Of a DNA stretch of 64,000 bases, positions 39,919 through 49,219 are shown in pieces. This stretch comes from JANQEA01 sp964466035 (GTDB lineage Bacteria; Bipolaricaulota; Bipolaricaulia; UBA7950; UBA9294). The position numbers were made by a program, and so were the translations under genes. The DNA is taken from the NCBI GenBank assembly GCA_964466035.1, contig CAYXLR010000002.1, positions 1 through 64,000 of the forward strand, written 5' to 3'. Position 1 is the stretch's first letter. Each line of letters opens with the position of its first letter. The notes beneath the pieces are model-generated. The model worked only from the letters and a program-made list of their open reading frames with translations, was not told the origin of the DNA and made no database searches.

Positions 39919-42494
39919 CGATCCTCGAATTCCGGTGAAGCGGCTTCCTCCTCGGCTTCGCGCTCCGGCTTCTCGGCCTGGGCCTCGCGCTCGGTCTCGA
40001 CTTCCGCTTCCACCTCGGGTTCCTCGGATGCCTCCGGAGCTTCCGCGGCCTCGCGGCGCTCCTCTCCGGGGACGACGCGGCGGAGCTTGTACCGCCCGCG
40101 ATCGTCGATGTTCATCACTTCGACGGTGACCCGGTCCCCGCTCTTGACGACGTCCGTGACGCGGCGGACGTACTCGTCGGACAGGGCCGAGATGTGGATC
40201 AGGCCGGTCACCTCCGGCGTCAGCTCGACGAACGCGCCGTAGTCGGTGGTGTTGGTGACGACGCCTTCGATGACGTCTCCTTCGTGAACCTCGGGAGAGG
40301 GCGCACTCGGCTTTTCCTTCGCCGGTGCGCCGCCCCGCCTGCCGCGCTCCCTGCGCGGCTTCCGGTCGCGGTTGCCGCGGGGAGCCGCTTCGCCTTCGGG
40401 GGCGATCCGCTTCAGGTCGGGCCGTCCCATCTTGTCGGTCCCGATGACCTCGATCGTGACCTCGTCGCCGACCTTCACGTAGTCGGTGACGTTGTCGACG
40501 AAGCCGTCGGCGAGGTTCGAGACGTGGACGAGCCCCTCGCCCCCGCCCTTCAGCTCGACGAACGCGCCGAAGTCGGCGATCCGCGTGACCTTGGTCGTGA
40601 AGACGTCGCCGACCTCCATCTCCTCGGTGAGGTCCTCGATCCACTTCTGCGCCGCGGCGACGGCGTCGGGGTCGACGGCGGCGATCTTGACGCTTCCGTC
40701 GTCTTCGATGTCGATCTCCGCCCCGGTCTCCTCGATGATCTGCCGGATCATCTTCCCGCCGGGCCCGATGACGAGGCCGATCTTGTCGGTCGGAATCGTG
40801 ATCGTGACCAGCTTCGGTGCGAAGGGAGAGAGTTCCTCTCGCGGGCGGGGGATCGCCCGCTCCATCTCGTCGAGGATCGCCAGTCTCGCGCGCCGCGCCT
40901 GTTCGAGCGCCTCGCGCATCGTGTCGCTGTCGATGCCGCCGACCTTGACGTCGAGCTGGAAGCCGGTCACGCCGTCCCGCGTCCCGACGACCTTGAAGTC
41001 CATGTCGCCGTGATGGTCCTCGGCGCCCTGGATGTCGGTCAGGATGACGCGGCGGCCGGTCTCGGCGTCCTCGATCATCCCCATCGCGATCCCCGCCGCC
41101 GGCTTCTTGAGCGGCACGCCGGCGTCCATCATCGCCAGCGACGCGCTGCAGACGGTCGCCATCGACGAGGATCCGTTCGACTCGAGGATCTCGGAGACGA
41201 CGCGGATGACGTACGGGAACTCCTCCTCGTCCGGGAGGACGCACTTGAGCGAGTGCTCCGCCAGGTGCCCGTGGCCGATCGAGCGGCGGCTCGGCGAGCC
41301 GATCCGCCGGACTTCGCCGACGGAGAACGGCGGGAAGTTGTAGTGAAGCATGAACCGCTTCCGCCCGTCGAACATCATCTGGTCGATGATCTGCTCGTCA
41401 CCGCGGGCGGCGCCGAGCGTGATGATCCCGAGGCTCTGGGTCTCCCCCCGGGTGAACAAGGAGGATCCGTGGGTTCGCGGGAGGACGCCGACGCGGCAGT
41501 TGATCGGTCGGATCTCCTCCGGCCTTCGGCCGTCGAGCCGCACCCCCCGCTCGAGGATCTCCTTCCGCATGTACTCCTCGAGGAGCTCCTCGATCGCGGC
41601 CGCGACCTCCTCGGTCAACGCGGCGGCCTCCTCTTCCTCGAGGCCCGGTCCGACGATCGCTTCGACGGCGCGCTCCTGCAGACCCTCGACGAAGTCGCCC
41701 CGCTCCTTCTTCGTCCCGGCCGAGTGGATCGCCGAGAAATCGGACCAGACGATCTGGCGAACCCGATCGATCAACCCGGGCGTTCCCGCCGGCTCCTCGG
41801 CGGCGAACTCCGGCTTGACCGGGCCGACCTGGGCGACGAACCGCTCCTGAAGGGCGATCAGCTCGCGGATCGCGTTGTGCGCGAAATCGATCGCCTCGAC
41901 GACCTCGGGCTCCTTCAGCTCGTTCATCATCCCTTCGACCATCGTGACGGCTTCGCGGGTTCCGGCGACGGTGATCTCAACCCCGGTCTCCTCGACCGTC
42001 TCCGCGTTCGGGTCGAGGACGAGTCGGCCGTCGACCCGGCCGACCTTGACCCCGGCGATCGGTCCCTGGAACGGGGCGTCGGAGATCATCAGCGCCGCCG
42101 AGGCGCCGAGGATCGCCAGGGCGCTCGGCGAGCAGTCCGGCTCGGCCGAGAGGATCGTGGCGACGATCTGGACCTCGTCCATGTACCCCTTCGGGAACAG
42201 CGGGCGGATCGGTCGATCGATCATCCGACCGCTCAGTACCGCAACGTCGCTCGGTCGGCCCTCCCTCTTGAAGAATCCCCCTGGAATCTTGCCGCTTGCG
42301 TAGAAGCGCTCTTCGTAATCGACGCGCAACGGGAAGTACCCGATGTCCTCCCGCGCTTCCTCGGTGACGACCGTCACGAGGACGTGTGTGTCGCCGTGGG
42401 TCGCCAGGACGGCCCCCCCGGCCTGCCGGGCGATCTGCCCGGTTTCCAATGCGAGTTCCTTACCGTTGAACTGGATGCTCTCTCGAATATACAT
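39912..42494 (-). CDS. pnp: Polyribonucleotide nucleotidyltransferase with two S1 domains
   Basis: PNPase degrades RNA 3' to 5' with phosphate. The 860-residue product has two RNase PH domains (about 1-220 and 320-545, the latter with SPSRRSIGHGHLAEHSL and GVPLKKPAAGIAMGMI), a KH domain about 555-620 (GLVIGPGGKMIRQIIEETG), and an S1 domain about 629-695 (TKVTRIADFGAFVELKGGGEGLVHVSNL). It then departs from the norm: after a basic linker it carries a second S1 domain about 738-808 (GVVTNTTDYGAFVELTPEVTGLIHIS) and a glutamate-rich tail of about 50 residues. Ordinary PNPases are about 700 residues with one S1. It lies in the rpsO-pnp-M16 order. Confidence 0.95.
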   Translation of the reverse strand: MYIRESIQFNGKELALETGQIARQAGGAVLATHGDTHVLVTVVTEEAREDIGYFPLRVDYEERFYASGKIPGGFFKREGRPSDVAVLSGRMIDRPIRPLFPKGYMDEVQIVATILSAEPDCSPSALAILGASAALMISDAPFQGPIAGVKVGRVDGRLVLDPNAETVEETGVEITVAGTREAVTMVEGMMNELKEPEVVEAIDFAHNAIRELIALQERFVAQVGPVKPEFAAEEPAGTPGLIDRVRQIVWSDFSAIHSAGTKKERGDFVEGLQERAVEAIVGPGLEEEEAAALTEEVAAAIEELLEEYMRKEILERGVRLDGRRPEEIRPINCRVGVLPRTHGSSLFTRGETQSLGIITLGAARGDEQIIDQMMFDGRKRFMLHYNFPPFSVGEVRRIGSPSRRSIGHGHLAEHSLKCVLPDEEEFPYVIRVVSEILESNGSSSMATVCSASLAMMDAGVPLKKPAAGIAMGMIEDAETGRRVILTDIQGAEDHHGDMDFKVVGTRDGVTGFQLDVKVGGIDSDTMREALEQARRARLAILDEMERAIPRPREELSPFAPKLVTITIPTDKIGLVIGPGGKMIRQIIEETGAEIDIEDDGSVKIAAVDPDAVAAAQKWIEDLTEEMEVGDVFTTKVTRIADFGAFVELKGGGEGLVHVSNLADGFVDNVTDYVKVGDEVTIEVIGTDKMGRPDLKRIAPEGEAAPRGNRDRKPRRERGRRGGAPAKEKPSAPSPEVHEGDVIEGVVTNTTDYGAFVELTPEVTGLIHISALSDEYVRRVTDVVKSGDRVTVEVMNIDDRGRYKLRRVVPGEERREAAEAPEASEEPEVEAEVETEREAQAEKPEREAEEEAASPEFEDRW

Positions 42495-42501
42495 GGACTC
42501 T

Positions 42502-42774
42502 CTAGACTCCTCTGATCTGCAGTTTCTCGATCAACTCTCGATACGTCGCCAAGTCGTGGCGTTTGACATACTTCAGCAGTCGTCGGCGCTGGCCGACCAT
42601 CTTCCTCAACCCGCGCTGGGAGCTGAAATCCTTCTTGTGCTGTCCCAGATGCTCGGTCAGTTCCTGAATCCGTTCGCTCAACAGGGCGATCTGCACCGGT
42701 GCGGATCCCGTGTCGTCATTCCCCTCGCCGTACTCCCGGATGATCTCCGCCTTCCTCTCGGTCGTCAGTCCCAT
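42502..42774 (-). CDS. rpsO: 30S ribosomal protein S15
   Basis: This 90-residue protein has the family core GSAPVQIALLSERIQELTEHL and the rRNA-binding stretch DFSSQRGLRKMVGQRRRLLKYVKRHD, split here over two helices. It binds the central domain of 16S rRNA early in 30S assembly. The ATG at 42774 follows AAGGAGAG. It is cotranscribed with pnp eight bases later, the classic pairing, so autoregulation by S15 of its own leader is likely but no structure was verified. Confidence 0.97.
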   Translation of the reverse strand: MGLTTERKAEIIREYGEGNDDTGSAPVQIALLSERIQELTEHLGQHKKDFSSQRGLRKMVGQRRRLLKYVKRHDLATYRELIEKLQIRGV

Positions 42775-42835
42775 ACTCTCTCCTTTTCGCCCGCGTCCGA
42801 GAAGGGGATGCTCCGCCCTCCCAGACGGGGTCGGT

Positions 42836-44107
42836 TCAATGGTCGTACCTTTGCCTCAGGCCCTCCACCTCGAATCTTACCCGTTCTTCGTCGATCGTGC
42901 GCAGCTCTCGGTTTCGCATCAGCCATCGCCCGTCGACGAGAACGTCGGTGACGTCGAGCGCGTCCGACGCGAAGACGAGCGTCGCCAGCGGATCGTGTCG
43001 AGGGGACGCGTGCAGCGGCTCGCGGTCGATCAGGACGAGATCGGCCAGGCCGCCTTCCGTCAATCCCTCCGGCTCGAGGCCGAGGATCCGCCGTCCGGCG
43101 TTCGTCGCCATGTCGAGGACGTCCTCGGCGCTCGGCCGCGTCGGGTCCTCGTGCCGCGCCCGCTCCAGGATCCAGACCGCGCGCATTTCCTCGACCATGT
43201 CGAGGCGGTTGTTCGACGCGGCGCCGTCCGTACCGATCGCGATCGGGATCCCCGCTTCGCGGATCGCGCGCACCGGGGCGAACCCGTTTCCCAACTTCGC
43301 GTTGCTCTTCGGGCAGTGGGCGACGGTGACGTCGTGATCGGCCAGGACCTCGATGTCCGCTCCGTCGACGTGCACGCAATGCGCGGCGAGGACCGGCACG
43401 GAAAGGGCCCCGATCTTCTCCAGGTAGGACACCGGACTCGCCCCCGTCTTCGCGCGCCACGCGTCGACCTCGTGGCGCGTCTCGGCGAGGTGTGTGTGGA
43501 TCGGGACGCCGCGGTCGGCGGCCGTTTCGATCGCCGCACGCCAGACGTCCTCGCCGCACGTGGAGACCGCGTGCGGGCTGATCGCGGCGCGGATCCTCCC
43601 GTCGGACGCGCCGCTCCACCGCTCGACGGCCCGGGTCGCCGCCGCGATCTCCGCCCTCCCCTTCTCCTCCATCGTCGGCGCGATGATCCCATAGGAGACG
43701 AGCGCCCGCGCGCCGCTCTCCTCGAGCGCCCGCCCGGCCTCTTCGGTGTGGAAGTACATGTCGGCGAAGGCGATCGTGCCGCCGCGAATCCCTTCCGCCG
43801 CCGCGAGCAGCGTGCACCAGTAGACGTCCTCGGGGCGGAGCTTCGCCTCGATCGGCCAGACGCGCTCCTCGAGCCACGTCTTCAGCGGGACGTCGTCGGC
43901 GAGGCCGCGGAACAGGACCATCGCCAAGTGGGTATGCGCGTTCACGAATCCGGACGTTGCAAGCTTCCCGCCGCCGTCGATGACGTCGTCCCCGGAACGC
44001 GGTTCGATCCCCGCTCCGGAGATCGCCGCGATGCGCGCACCCTCGATTCGAATGTCAACGGGGGAACTCCCCCCGATCGGCTGAACGTTCTTCAGGACCG
44101 TACCCAT
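42836..44107 (-). CDS. mtaD: 5'-methylthioadenosine/S-adenosylhomocysteine deaminase-like amidohydrolase
   Basis: The 423-residue product is an amidohydrolase of the MtaD/TrzN group. Metal-binding motifs are FVNAHTHLAM, HTHLAET, AHCVHVDGADIEVL and GTDGAASNNRLDM. The segment MVLFRGLADDVPLKTWLEERVWPIE is typical of MtaD, which deaminates SAH or MTA to the inosine forms in organisms that lack the usual nucleosidase. The start at ATG 44107 is preferred because a 20-residue extension upstream overlaps the promoter. Substrate choice within the family is not certain. Confidence 0.87.
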   Translation of the reverse strand: MGTVLKNVQPIGGSSPVDIRIEGARIAAISGAGIEPRSGDDVIDGGGKLATSGFVNAHTHLAMVLFRGLADDVPLKTWLEERVWPIEAKLRPEDVYWCTLLAAAEGIRGGTIAFADMYFHTEEAGRALEESGARALVSYGIIAPTMEEKGRAEIAAATRAVERWSGASDGRIRAAISPHAVSTCGEDVWRAAIETAADRGVPIHTHLAETRHEVDAWRAKTGASPVSYLEKIGALSVPVLAAHCVHVDGADIEVLADHDVTVAHCPKSNAKLGNGFAPVRAIREAGIPIAIGTDGAASNNRLDMVEEMRAVWILERARHEDPTRPSAEDVLDMATNAGRRILGLEPEGLTEGGLADLVLIDREPLHASPRHDPLATLVFASDALDVTDVLVDGRWLMRNRELRTIDEERVRFEVEGLRQRYDH

Positions 44108-44137
44108 TCCGCCTTCATCCCTGCATCGTTGCGCGTG

Positions 44138-44166
44138 ATTATACCGCCCGGAAACCCGCATCGCCA
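44138..44166 (-). promoter_or_regulatory. Promoter of the amidohydrolase gene
   Basis: TATAAT on the minus strand (44138-44143) has a weak -35, TGGCGA, 17 bases upstream (44161-44166). The leader would be about 24 bases. Confidence 0.55.
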
Positions 44167-44184
44167 TTGGAAAAGGCCCGGTCG

Positions 44185-44214
44185 TTGACGATCGTCCGTC
44201 GTGGAAGCTAATAT
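44185..44214 (+). promoter_or_regulatory. yraN promoter (leaderless)
   Basis: TTGACG (44185-44190) and TAATAT (44209-44214) are spaced by 18 bases. The GTG at 44222 falls seven bases after the -10, so the message should begin at the start codon. Confidence 0.6.
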
Positions 44215-44221
44215 ATGAGAC

Positions 44222-44596
44222 GTGGTGAGCAACGACGGCAGGATTTCAGGACGGACGGCGGAGGAAAGCGCGTGCCGGTTCCTTCGTGCCCGCGGGTACG
44301 AGGTCGTGGCGCGGAACTGGCGGACGATCCGGGGGGAGGTCGACATCGTCGCCCGCGACGGGTCGACGCTCGTCTTCGTCGAGGTGAAATCCCGTTCACG
44401 GCCGGGGTTCGGAGGGCCGGAGGCGGCGGTTCACCCGGCGAAGCAGCGCCGTCTGGTCGCCGCTGCGCGCGACTTCTTGGGCAGAACCGGGTGCAGGCTT
44501 CCGGTGCGGTTCGACGTCGTGGCGTTCCTCGGTGGGGAGCCGAGGCTCTATCGCGACGCCTTCCAGGTGGACGAGACGTGTTCGCCCGACTCCTGA
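44222..44596 (+). CDS. yraN: UPF0102 family endonuclease-like protein YraN
   Basis: The 124-residue product has the family signature AEESACRFLRARGYEVVARNWR and the nuclease-like core GEVDIVARDGSTLVFVEVKSRS (Glu-Val-Asp, then Glu-Val-Lys), ending VRFDVVAFLGG. It belongs to the restriction-endonuclease-like superfamily; its biological substrate is unknown. GTG 44222 or the next GTG at 44225 starts the frame. It overlaps comM by 19 bases, an association seen widely. Confidence 0.9.
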   Translation: MVSNDGRISGRTAEESACRFLRARGYEVVARNWRTIRGEVDIVARDGSTLVFVEVKSRSRPGFGGPEAAVHPAKQRRLVAAARDFLGRTGCRLPVRFDVVAFLGGEPRLYRDAFQVDETCSPDS

Positions 44597-46113
44597 GCGG
44601 CGCGGTCCTCGGAATCGACGCCAGACTGATCGAGGTCCAGTGCGACGTCAGCGGGGGCCTTCCCCTCTTTCACGTCGTCGGCCTGCCGGAGAAGGAGGTT
44701 TCCGAGAGCCGGGAGCGGATCCGGAGCGCGATCAAGAACTCCGGGCTGTCGTTCCCGGCGGGTCGGATCACGGCGAACCTCGCGCCGGCGGACCTGCGGA
44801 AGGAGGGGGTCGGCTTCGACGTCCCGATCGCCGCGGCGATCCTGATCGCTTCGTCGCAGGTCGCGGTGCCGAAAGCGAGGTATCTGCTGATCGGCGAGCT
44901 GGCGCTGAACGGCCAAATCCGCGGCGTGCGCGGCGTTCTCCCGATCGCCGTCGTGGCGTCCGGGTCCGTCGACGGGATGGTCGTGCCGCGGGAGAACGCC
45001 GTCGAAGCGGCGCTCGCGACCGATGCGCCGGTCTACCCGGTGACGACGCTGCGCGACTTGGTGGCATTCCTGAACGGGGAAACGGGAATCGAACCGCTGC
45101 GCGTCGATCGGGAGAAGCTTCTCCGGTGCGAGCCGCCCCCGATCGGTCGCGACCTGGCCGAGGTGCGCGGCCAGGTCCAGGCGAAACGGGCCCTGGAAGT
45201 GGCGGCCGCCGGGGGACACAACCTGCTGATGGTCGGTCCGCCCGGCGCGGGGAAGAGCCTCCTCGCCCGCTGCCTCCCCGACCTCCTCCCCCCGTTGACC
45301 TTCGAGGAGGCGCTCGAAGTCACGAAGATCTACAGCTCGGCCGGCCTCCTCGAAGGGAGCGCTTCCCTCGTCCGTCGGCGCCCCTTCCGCGCTCCGCATC
45401 AGACGATCTCGTACGCCGGGATGGTCGGAGGCGGGCACGGCGTGCCCGGTCCGGGTGAGATCAGCCTCGCGCACCACGGCGTTCTCTTCCTCGACGAGCT
45501 GCCCGAATTCGACCGGAGGGTCCTCGAGACGCTCAGGCAGCCGCTCGAGGATCGAACGATCCTCCTCTCGCGGGCCGGCGTCTCGGTCCGCTATCCGGCC
45601 TCGTTCACCCTGGCCGCCGCGATGAACCCGTGTCCGTGCGGATACCTCGGCGATTCGATGCAGCCTTGTCGGTGCTCGCTTCAAGACATCCGCCGCTACC
45701 GCCGGAGGCTGTCGGGGCCGTTCCTCGATCGGATCGACCTGTTCGTCGAGGTGCCGCGGCTCTCCCCCGACGAGCTCCTCGCGGCGAGGGGCGGGACGGA
45801 GTCGGAGCGGGTGAAGGCGAGGGTGACCGAGGCGCGGGAGAGCCAATGGGCGCGGCTTCGCGGGGAGCCCGGCTGCTTCTCCAACGCGCAACTCGACGGG
45901 GAACGGCTCGACGCGTATTGCGAGTTGGAGAGCGCGGCGAAGAGCCTGCTGAAGCGGGCGGTGACGCGTTTCGGGCTGAGCGCGAGGGCTCACGTTCGAA
46001 TCGTCCGCGTGGCGCGGACGATCGCCGATCTGGAGGGAGCGGAGAAGCTGTCCGCCGAGCACGTCGCCGAGGCCGTTCAGTATCGGGCGGCCGGCGAGTC
46101 GCTCGGGACGTAG
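44578..46113 (+). CDS. comM: Competence protein ComM / Mg-chelatase-like AAA ATPase
   Basis: The 511-residue product has an N-terminal Lon-protease-like domain (QCDVSGGLPLFHVVGLPEKEV, ANLAPADLRKEGVGFDVPIA). A AAA+ domain follows with Walker A MVGPPGAGKSLLARCLP, Walker B GVLFLDELPEF, and the metal-binding MNPCPCGYLGD plus a basic RRYRRRLSGPFLDRIDL. ComM is a hexameric helicase that drives branch migration of incoming DNA in transformation. The GTG at 44578 matches the conserved opening (FARLLSGAVLGIDA). No other competence gene is in the window. Confidence 0.93.
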   Translation: MFARLLSGAVLGIDARLIEVQCDVSGGLPLFHVVGLPEKEVSESRERIRSAIKNSGLSFPAGRITANLAPADLRKEGVGFDVPIAAAILIASSQVAVPKARYLLIGELALNGQIRGVRGVLPIAVVASGSVDGMVVPRENAVEAALATDAPVYPVTTLRDLVAFLNGETGIEPLRVDREKLLRCEPPPIGRDLAEVRGQVQAKRALEVAAAGGHNLLMVGPPGAGKSLLARCLPDLLPPLTFEEALEVTKIYSSAGLLEGSASLVRRRPFRAPHQTISYAGMVGGGHGVPGPGEISLAHHGVLFLDELPEFDRRVLETLRQPLEDRTILLSRAGVSVRYPASFTLAAAMNPCPCGYLGDSMQPCRCSLQDIRRYRRRLSGPFLDRIDLFVEVPRLSPDELLAARGGTESERVKARVTEARESQWARLRGEPGCFSNAQLDGERLDAYCELESAAKSLLKRAVTRFGLSARAHVRIVRVARTIADLEGAEKLSAEHVAEAVQYRAAGESLGT

Positions 46114-46178
46114 CTCGACGACACGCCGCCGCCGTCCCCGACTCATGAAATGTACACATCGGGCGGATACAGTTTGGG

Positions 46179-46208
46179 TTCACGAAAGCGGTTTTCATGC
46201 GGTAAGAT
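46179..46208 (+). promoter_or_regulatory. Possible bamA promoter
   Basis: TTCACG (46179-46184) and TAAGAT (46203-46208) are spaced by 18 bases, 36 bases before the bamA ATG, which has its own GGAGGG ribosome-binding site. The -35 is weak. Confidence 0.4.
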
Positions 46209-46243
46209 CCGTATCTGTGGTGAGCATCGAGGAGGGTCGGGGA

Positions 46244-48418
46244 ATGAACAAGCAGGTGCTTGGTGCGGCCTTCGTCTTGTTGATCGGGCTCTCGGTTGCG
46301 GGATGGGCCGTGCAGTATCCGGTGACCGTGTCCGCCATCGAGATCGAGGGGACGGTCAAGATCAAGGACAGAGACGTTCTGGAGGCCATCGGGTTCGACG
46401 TCGGCGACGAGGTTTCCGAGTCCGACTTGAGGGCCGCCTCGCAGGCGATCTTCGATCTCGGCTGGTTCAGCGAAGTCGCCCCCGAAGTGGGCGAGGACGG
46501 CGCGATCACCTTCCACGTGGTGGAGAACCCGGTGATCCGCGAGATCGTCATCACCGGAAACACCCACCGGAGGTGGTACTCCGCGTTCGGCGTCAGGCTG
46601 TTCAGCCTCCCGATCGTCCCGACATCGAAAATCAAGCAGATCCTCTACCAGGAGGACGTCAAGAAGCGGAAGGTGTTGAGTCGCGTCGGCCTCGAGACGG
46701 CCTTGAGCAACGTCATCACCGAGTACAACGATCGGGGCTACGTCCTGATCGCCCTCGGCGACGTGGAGATCGGAGAGACGCTCCGCATCGAGATCGTCGA
46801 GGCCCACGTCGCCGCCAACACGATCGCCGGGCTCGACACGGTCCCCGAACACGTGGCCGAAGAGCTGATCGACCTCCCGCTTGGAGAGCCGCTCCAGAGG
46901 GTCGATATACAGGTTGTTCTGGCGCGAATTCGGGGGTCGGTCTACTTCACGGACGTGGAGGTCGTTCCGCAGCAGGGACCGGAGCGGGACAGCGTGATCC
47001 TGCAGTGGAACTTCGAGGAGCGGCAGCTGATCGGAGAGCCGGTCCGTATCGAGGGGATCGTCCTCGACGGGATCACGCGCTACGAAGAGGACGCCGTCTA
47101 CGCCTTGTTGGGCGAGATCCCGGACGAGCCGATCGACAACTACGGCCTCCTGCGGATTCTGGAAGGGGTGTACGACCTCTACTCGGACGCGGGGTACATG
47201 ATGGTCCGTTTCGCGGTCGACGGAACGGCCGAAGGGAACCTCCGCGTCCGCATCGACGAGGGCCGAATCCGCGAGATCGTGCTCGAAGGGACAACGCACA
47301 CGAAGGACTACGTGATTCTCCGAAAGCTCGCCATCGGGAAAGGGCGGATCCTCGATCGCGCCGATTACCTCGTCTCGTACCAGAACCTGACGTCGCTCGG
47401 CTACTTCAACTCGGTCGACCTCGCCCCCGAGTGGGTGGACGACGGCGTGCGGGTCACCGTGACCGTGAAGGAGAAGACGAGGCTCGGTGGATTCGAGGGG
47501 TCGATGGCGCTCGATCCGCGGACGGGCGGATTGGTCGGCGAGCTGGAGCTCCGTCAGAAGAACCTCTTCGGGACCGGGCAGGACGTCTCGCTGAGCTACA
47601 GCCGCGGCCTCGTCGGGGAGGGCGAGCCGTACGCGGTGACGTGGGACCTCGCGTACACGTCCGTGGCGTTCTTCCCGGAATTCGATCGGGTCGGACTCAG
47701 CCTGTACAAGACGGCGAAAGAGATCGCGGAGTCCGAGGGGACCTCGTCGATCGTCACCTACGGCGCGAGGACGACGTTCGCGTACCCCGTGGTCGACTAC
47801 GTCGACCTCGGGATCACCTACAAACACGAAGAGGAACGCGTTGTCGGGGAGACGAACTGGACCCCGACGGACTCGGTAACGATGGCTCTGTTGTACGACG
47901 ACGTCAGCGATCTCTACTTCCCGACCGACGGGACGCGGCGTTCGATCAGCCTGGAGAAGGCGGGCGGATTCTCCGCCGGCCGCGAGTACTTCAATCTCGG
48001 ACTCAACTGGGTCCAGTTCAGCCCCGTCGATTTGCCGCTGTTCGGTGACCTGAGGGAGGCCGTCGGCTTCCGGTTCAAAGTGGGGTGGGGGGACGATCGG
48101 CTCCCCACGAGTCAGTACTACGAGCTGGGCGGGCCGACGTCCGTCCGGGGAACGGACTCGTCGTCCGTGCCTCGCGTCTTCCTCACGAACGCCGAGTATC
48201 GGGTCGAGCTCGCCGAACAGGGGCTTTACTTGACGACGTTCTGCGACGCGGGGATCGATCTCGATGCGGTGCGCCTCGACGCGATCCTATCGACTGCGGG
48301 GATCGAGTTCGGTGTGAACGCCGCCGGGATCTTCGTCCGCCTCGACGTCGCGTGGTCGCTCAGTTCCGAGTGGAGCTGGGTCCCGCGCTTCGAGATCGGC
48401 TTCGGCCAGATGTTCTGA
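46244..48418 (+). CDS. bamA: Outer-membrane assembly factor BamA
   Basis: BamA inserts beta-barrel proteins into the outer membrane. The 724-residue product has a signal peptide (LGAAFVLLIGLSVAGWAVQ), then a chain of POTRA domains to about residue 430 (for example VSAIEIEGTVKIKDRDVLEAIGF, IREIVITGNTH, IREIVLEGTTH), and a C-terminal 16-strand barrel with LGGPTSVRG (the loop-6 VRG motif) and the terminal FEIGFGQMF with a C-terminal Phe as required for outer-membrane insertion. The ATG at 46244 follows GGAGGG. Its presence shows the organism has an outer membrane. It is followed by two skp genes. Confidence 0.95.
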   Translation: MNKQVLGAAFVLLIGLSVAGWAVQYPVTVSAIEIEGTVKIKDRDVLEAIGFDVGDEVSESDLRAASQAIFDLGWFSEVAPEVGEDGAITFHVVENPVIREIVITGNTHRRWYSAFGVRLFSLPIVPTSKIKQILYQEDVKKRKVLSRVGLETALSNVITEYNDRGYVLIALGDVEIGETLRIEIVEAHVAANTIAGLDTVPEHVAEELIDLPLGEPLQRVDIQVVLARIRGSVYFTDVEVVPQQGPERDSVILQWNFEERQLIGEPVRIEGIVLDGITRYEEDAVYALLGEIPDEPIDNYGLLRILEGVYDLYSDAGYMMVRFAVDGTAEGNLRVRIDEGRIREIVLEGTTHTKDYVILRKLAIGKGRILDRADYLVSYQNLTSLGYFNSVDLAPEWVDDGVRVTVTVKEKTRLGGFEGSMALDPRTGGLVGELELRQKNLFGTGQDVSLSYSRGLVGEGEPYAVTWDLAYTSVAFFPEFDRVGLSLYKTAKEIAESEGTSSIVTYGARTTFAYPVVDYVDLGITYKHEEERVVGETNWTPTDSVTMALLYDDVSDLYFPTDGTRRSISLEKAGGFSAGREYFNLGLNWVQFSPVDLPLFGDLREAVGFRFKVGWGDDRLPTSQYYELGGPTSVRGTDSSSVPRVFLTNAEYRVELAEQGLYLTTFCDAGIDLDAVRLDAILSTAGIEFGVNAAGIFVRLDVAWSLSSEWSWVPRFEIGFGQMF

Positions 48419-48484
48419 GTCCCATCGACCGATGGAGCGCCGCCACGCCCCGGCCGGAACGGACATTTAAAGGAGGAGGATGGC

Positions 48485-49219
48485 ATGTCTCGGAATACGC
48501 TGTTTATCGCTGGTCTTGCTCTGCTGCTGGCCGTCGGAGCGTTGATCCTTCAGTTCGCGCTTCCGACGGGAGGCGGCGTCAGCGGTTCGGAGTTCAGGGC
48601 GCTCGAGGACGAAGTGGCGAACCTGCGGCAGGGAGGCGCTCTGAGGATCGCCCTTCTCGACGCGGAGGAGGCGTTCACGGTCTTCACGGACGCCGTCGGT
48701 GACTTGCGGCGGCGCGCCACCGAGAAGCTGGCGGAGGTCACGGAGCTCCAGCGCGGACAAGGTGAGGCGGCGCTCTCGGATCGCGAGTACCAACAGCGGC
48801 TCATGGAGATCAAGGCCGAGTTCCTCGACGCTCAGTTCGCGGTTCAGGTCGCGCTGATCGACATGATGATCGCCGCGGACGGCTTCTCGGACATTCGCGG
48901 GGAGCTGGCGCAACTGAAGGAGCAGATTCAGCCGGTCGTCGACGCGGCCGGAGAGCTCGTCACGACGGCGCAGGTCGGCGCCCTGAGCGCCGCCGACTTC
49001 GACAGTCGCTATTCGCAGCTTGAGACCGTGTACCAGCAGTCCGATCAGCTCCTCGTCAACATCGCGGCCGTGAAGGTCGTTGCCGCCGCCAAGGAGATCG
49101 CGATCGAGCGGGGGTTCGATCTCGTCTTGGGCAGGAAGAACGTCCACGTGTATTCGAATCCGGCCGTGATCGTCGACATCACCGATCTCGTCAAGGCGAG
49201 GGTGTCGACGTACCTGTAG
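48485..49219 (+). CDS. Skp/OmpH family periplasmic chaperone, paralogue 1
   Basis: The 244-residue product has an uncleaved-looking N-terminal helix (LFIAGLALLLAVGALILQFAL) followed by a mostly helical region with the OmpH-type features RIALLDAEEAFTVFTDA near the start and the closing KEIAIERGFDLVLGRKNVHVYSNPAVIVDITDLV. Skp proteins hold unfolded outer-membrane proteins in the periplasm. It is longer than E. coli Skp (161 aa), with an extended coiled arm. AAAGGAGGAGG precedes the ATG. It is very similar to the next gene. Confidence 0.85.
   Translation: MSRNTLFIAGLALLLAVGALILQFALPTGGGVSGSEFRALEDEVANLRQGGALRIALLDAEEAFTVFTDAVGDLRRRATEKLAEVTELQRGQGEAALSDREYQQRLMEIKAEFLDAQFAVQVALIDMMIAADGFSDIRGELAQLKEQIQPVVDAAGELVTTAQVGALSAADFDSRYSQLETVYQQSDQLLVNIAAVKVVAAAKEIAIERGFDLVLGRKNVHVYSNPAVIVDITDLVKARVSTYL

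Noticed and set aside
40194..42515. 773-codon plus-strand frame opposite pnp
   Set aside because: Antisense shadow of pnp.
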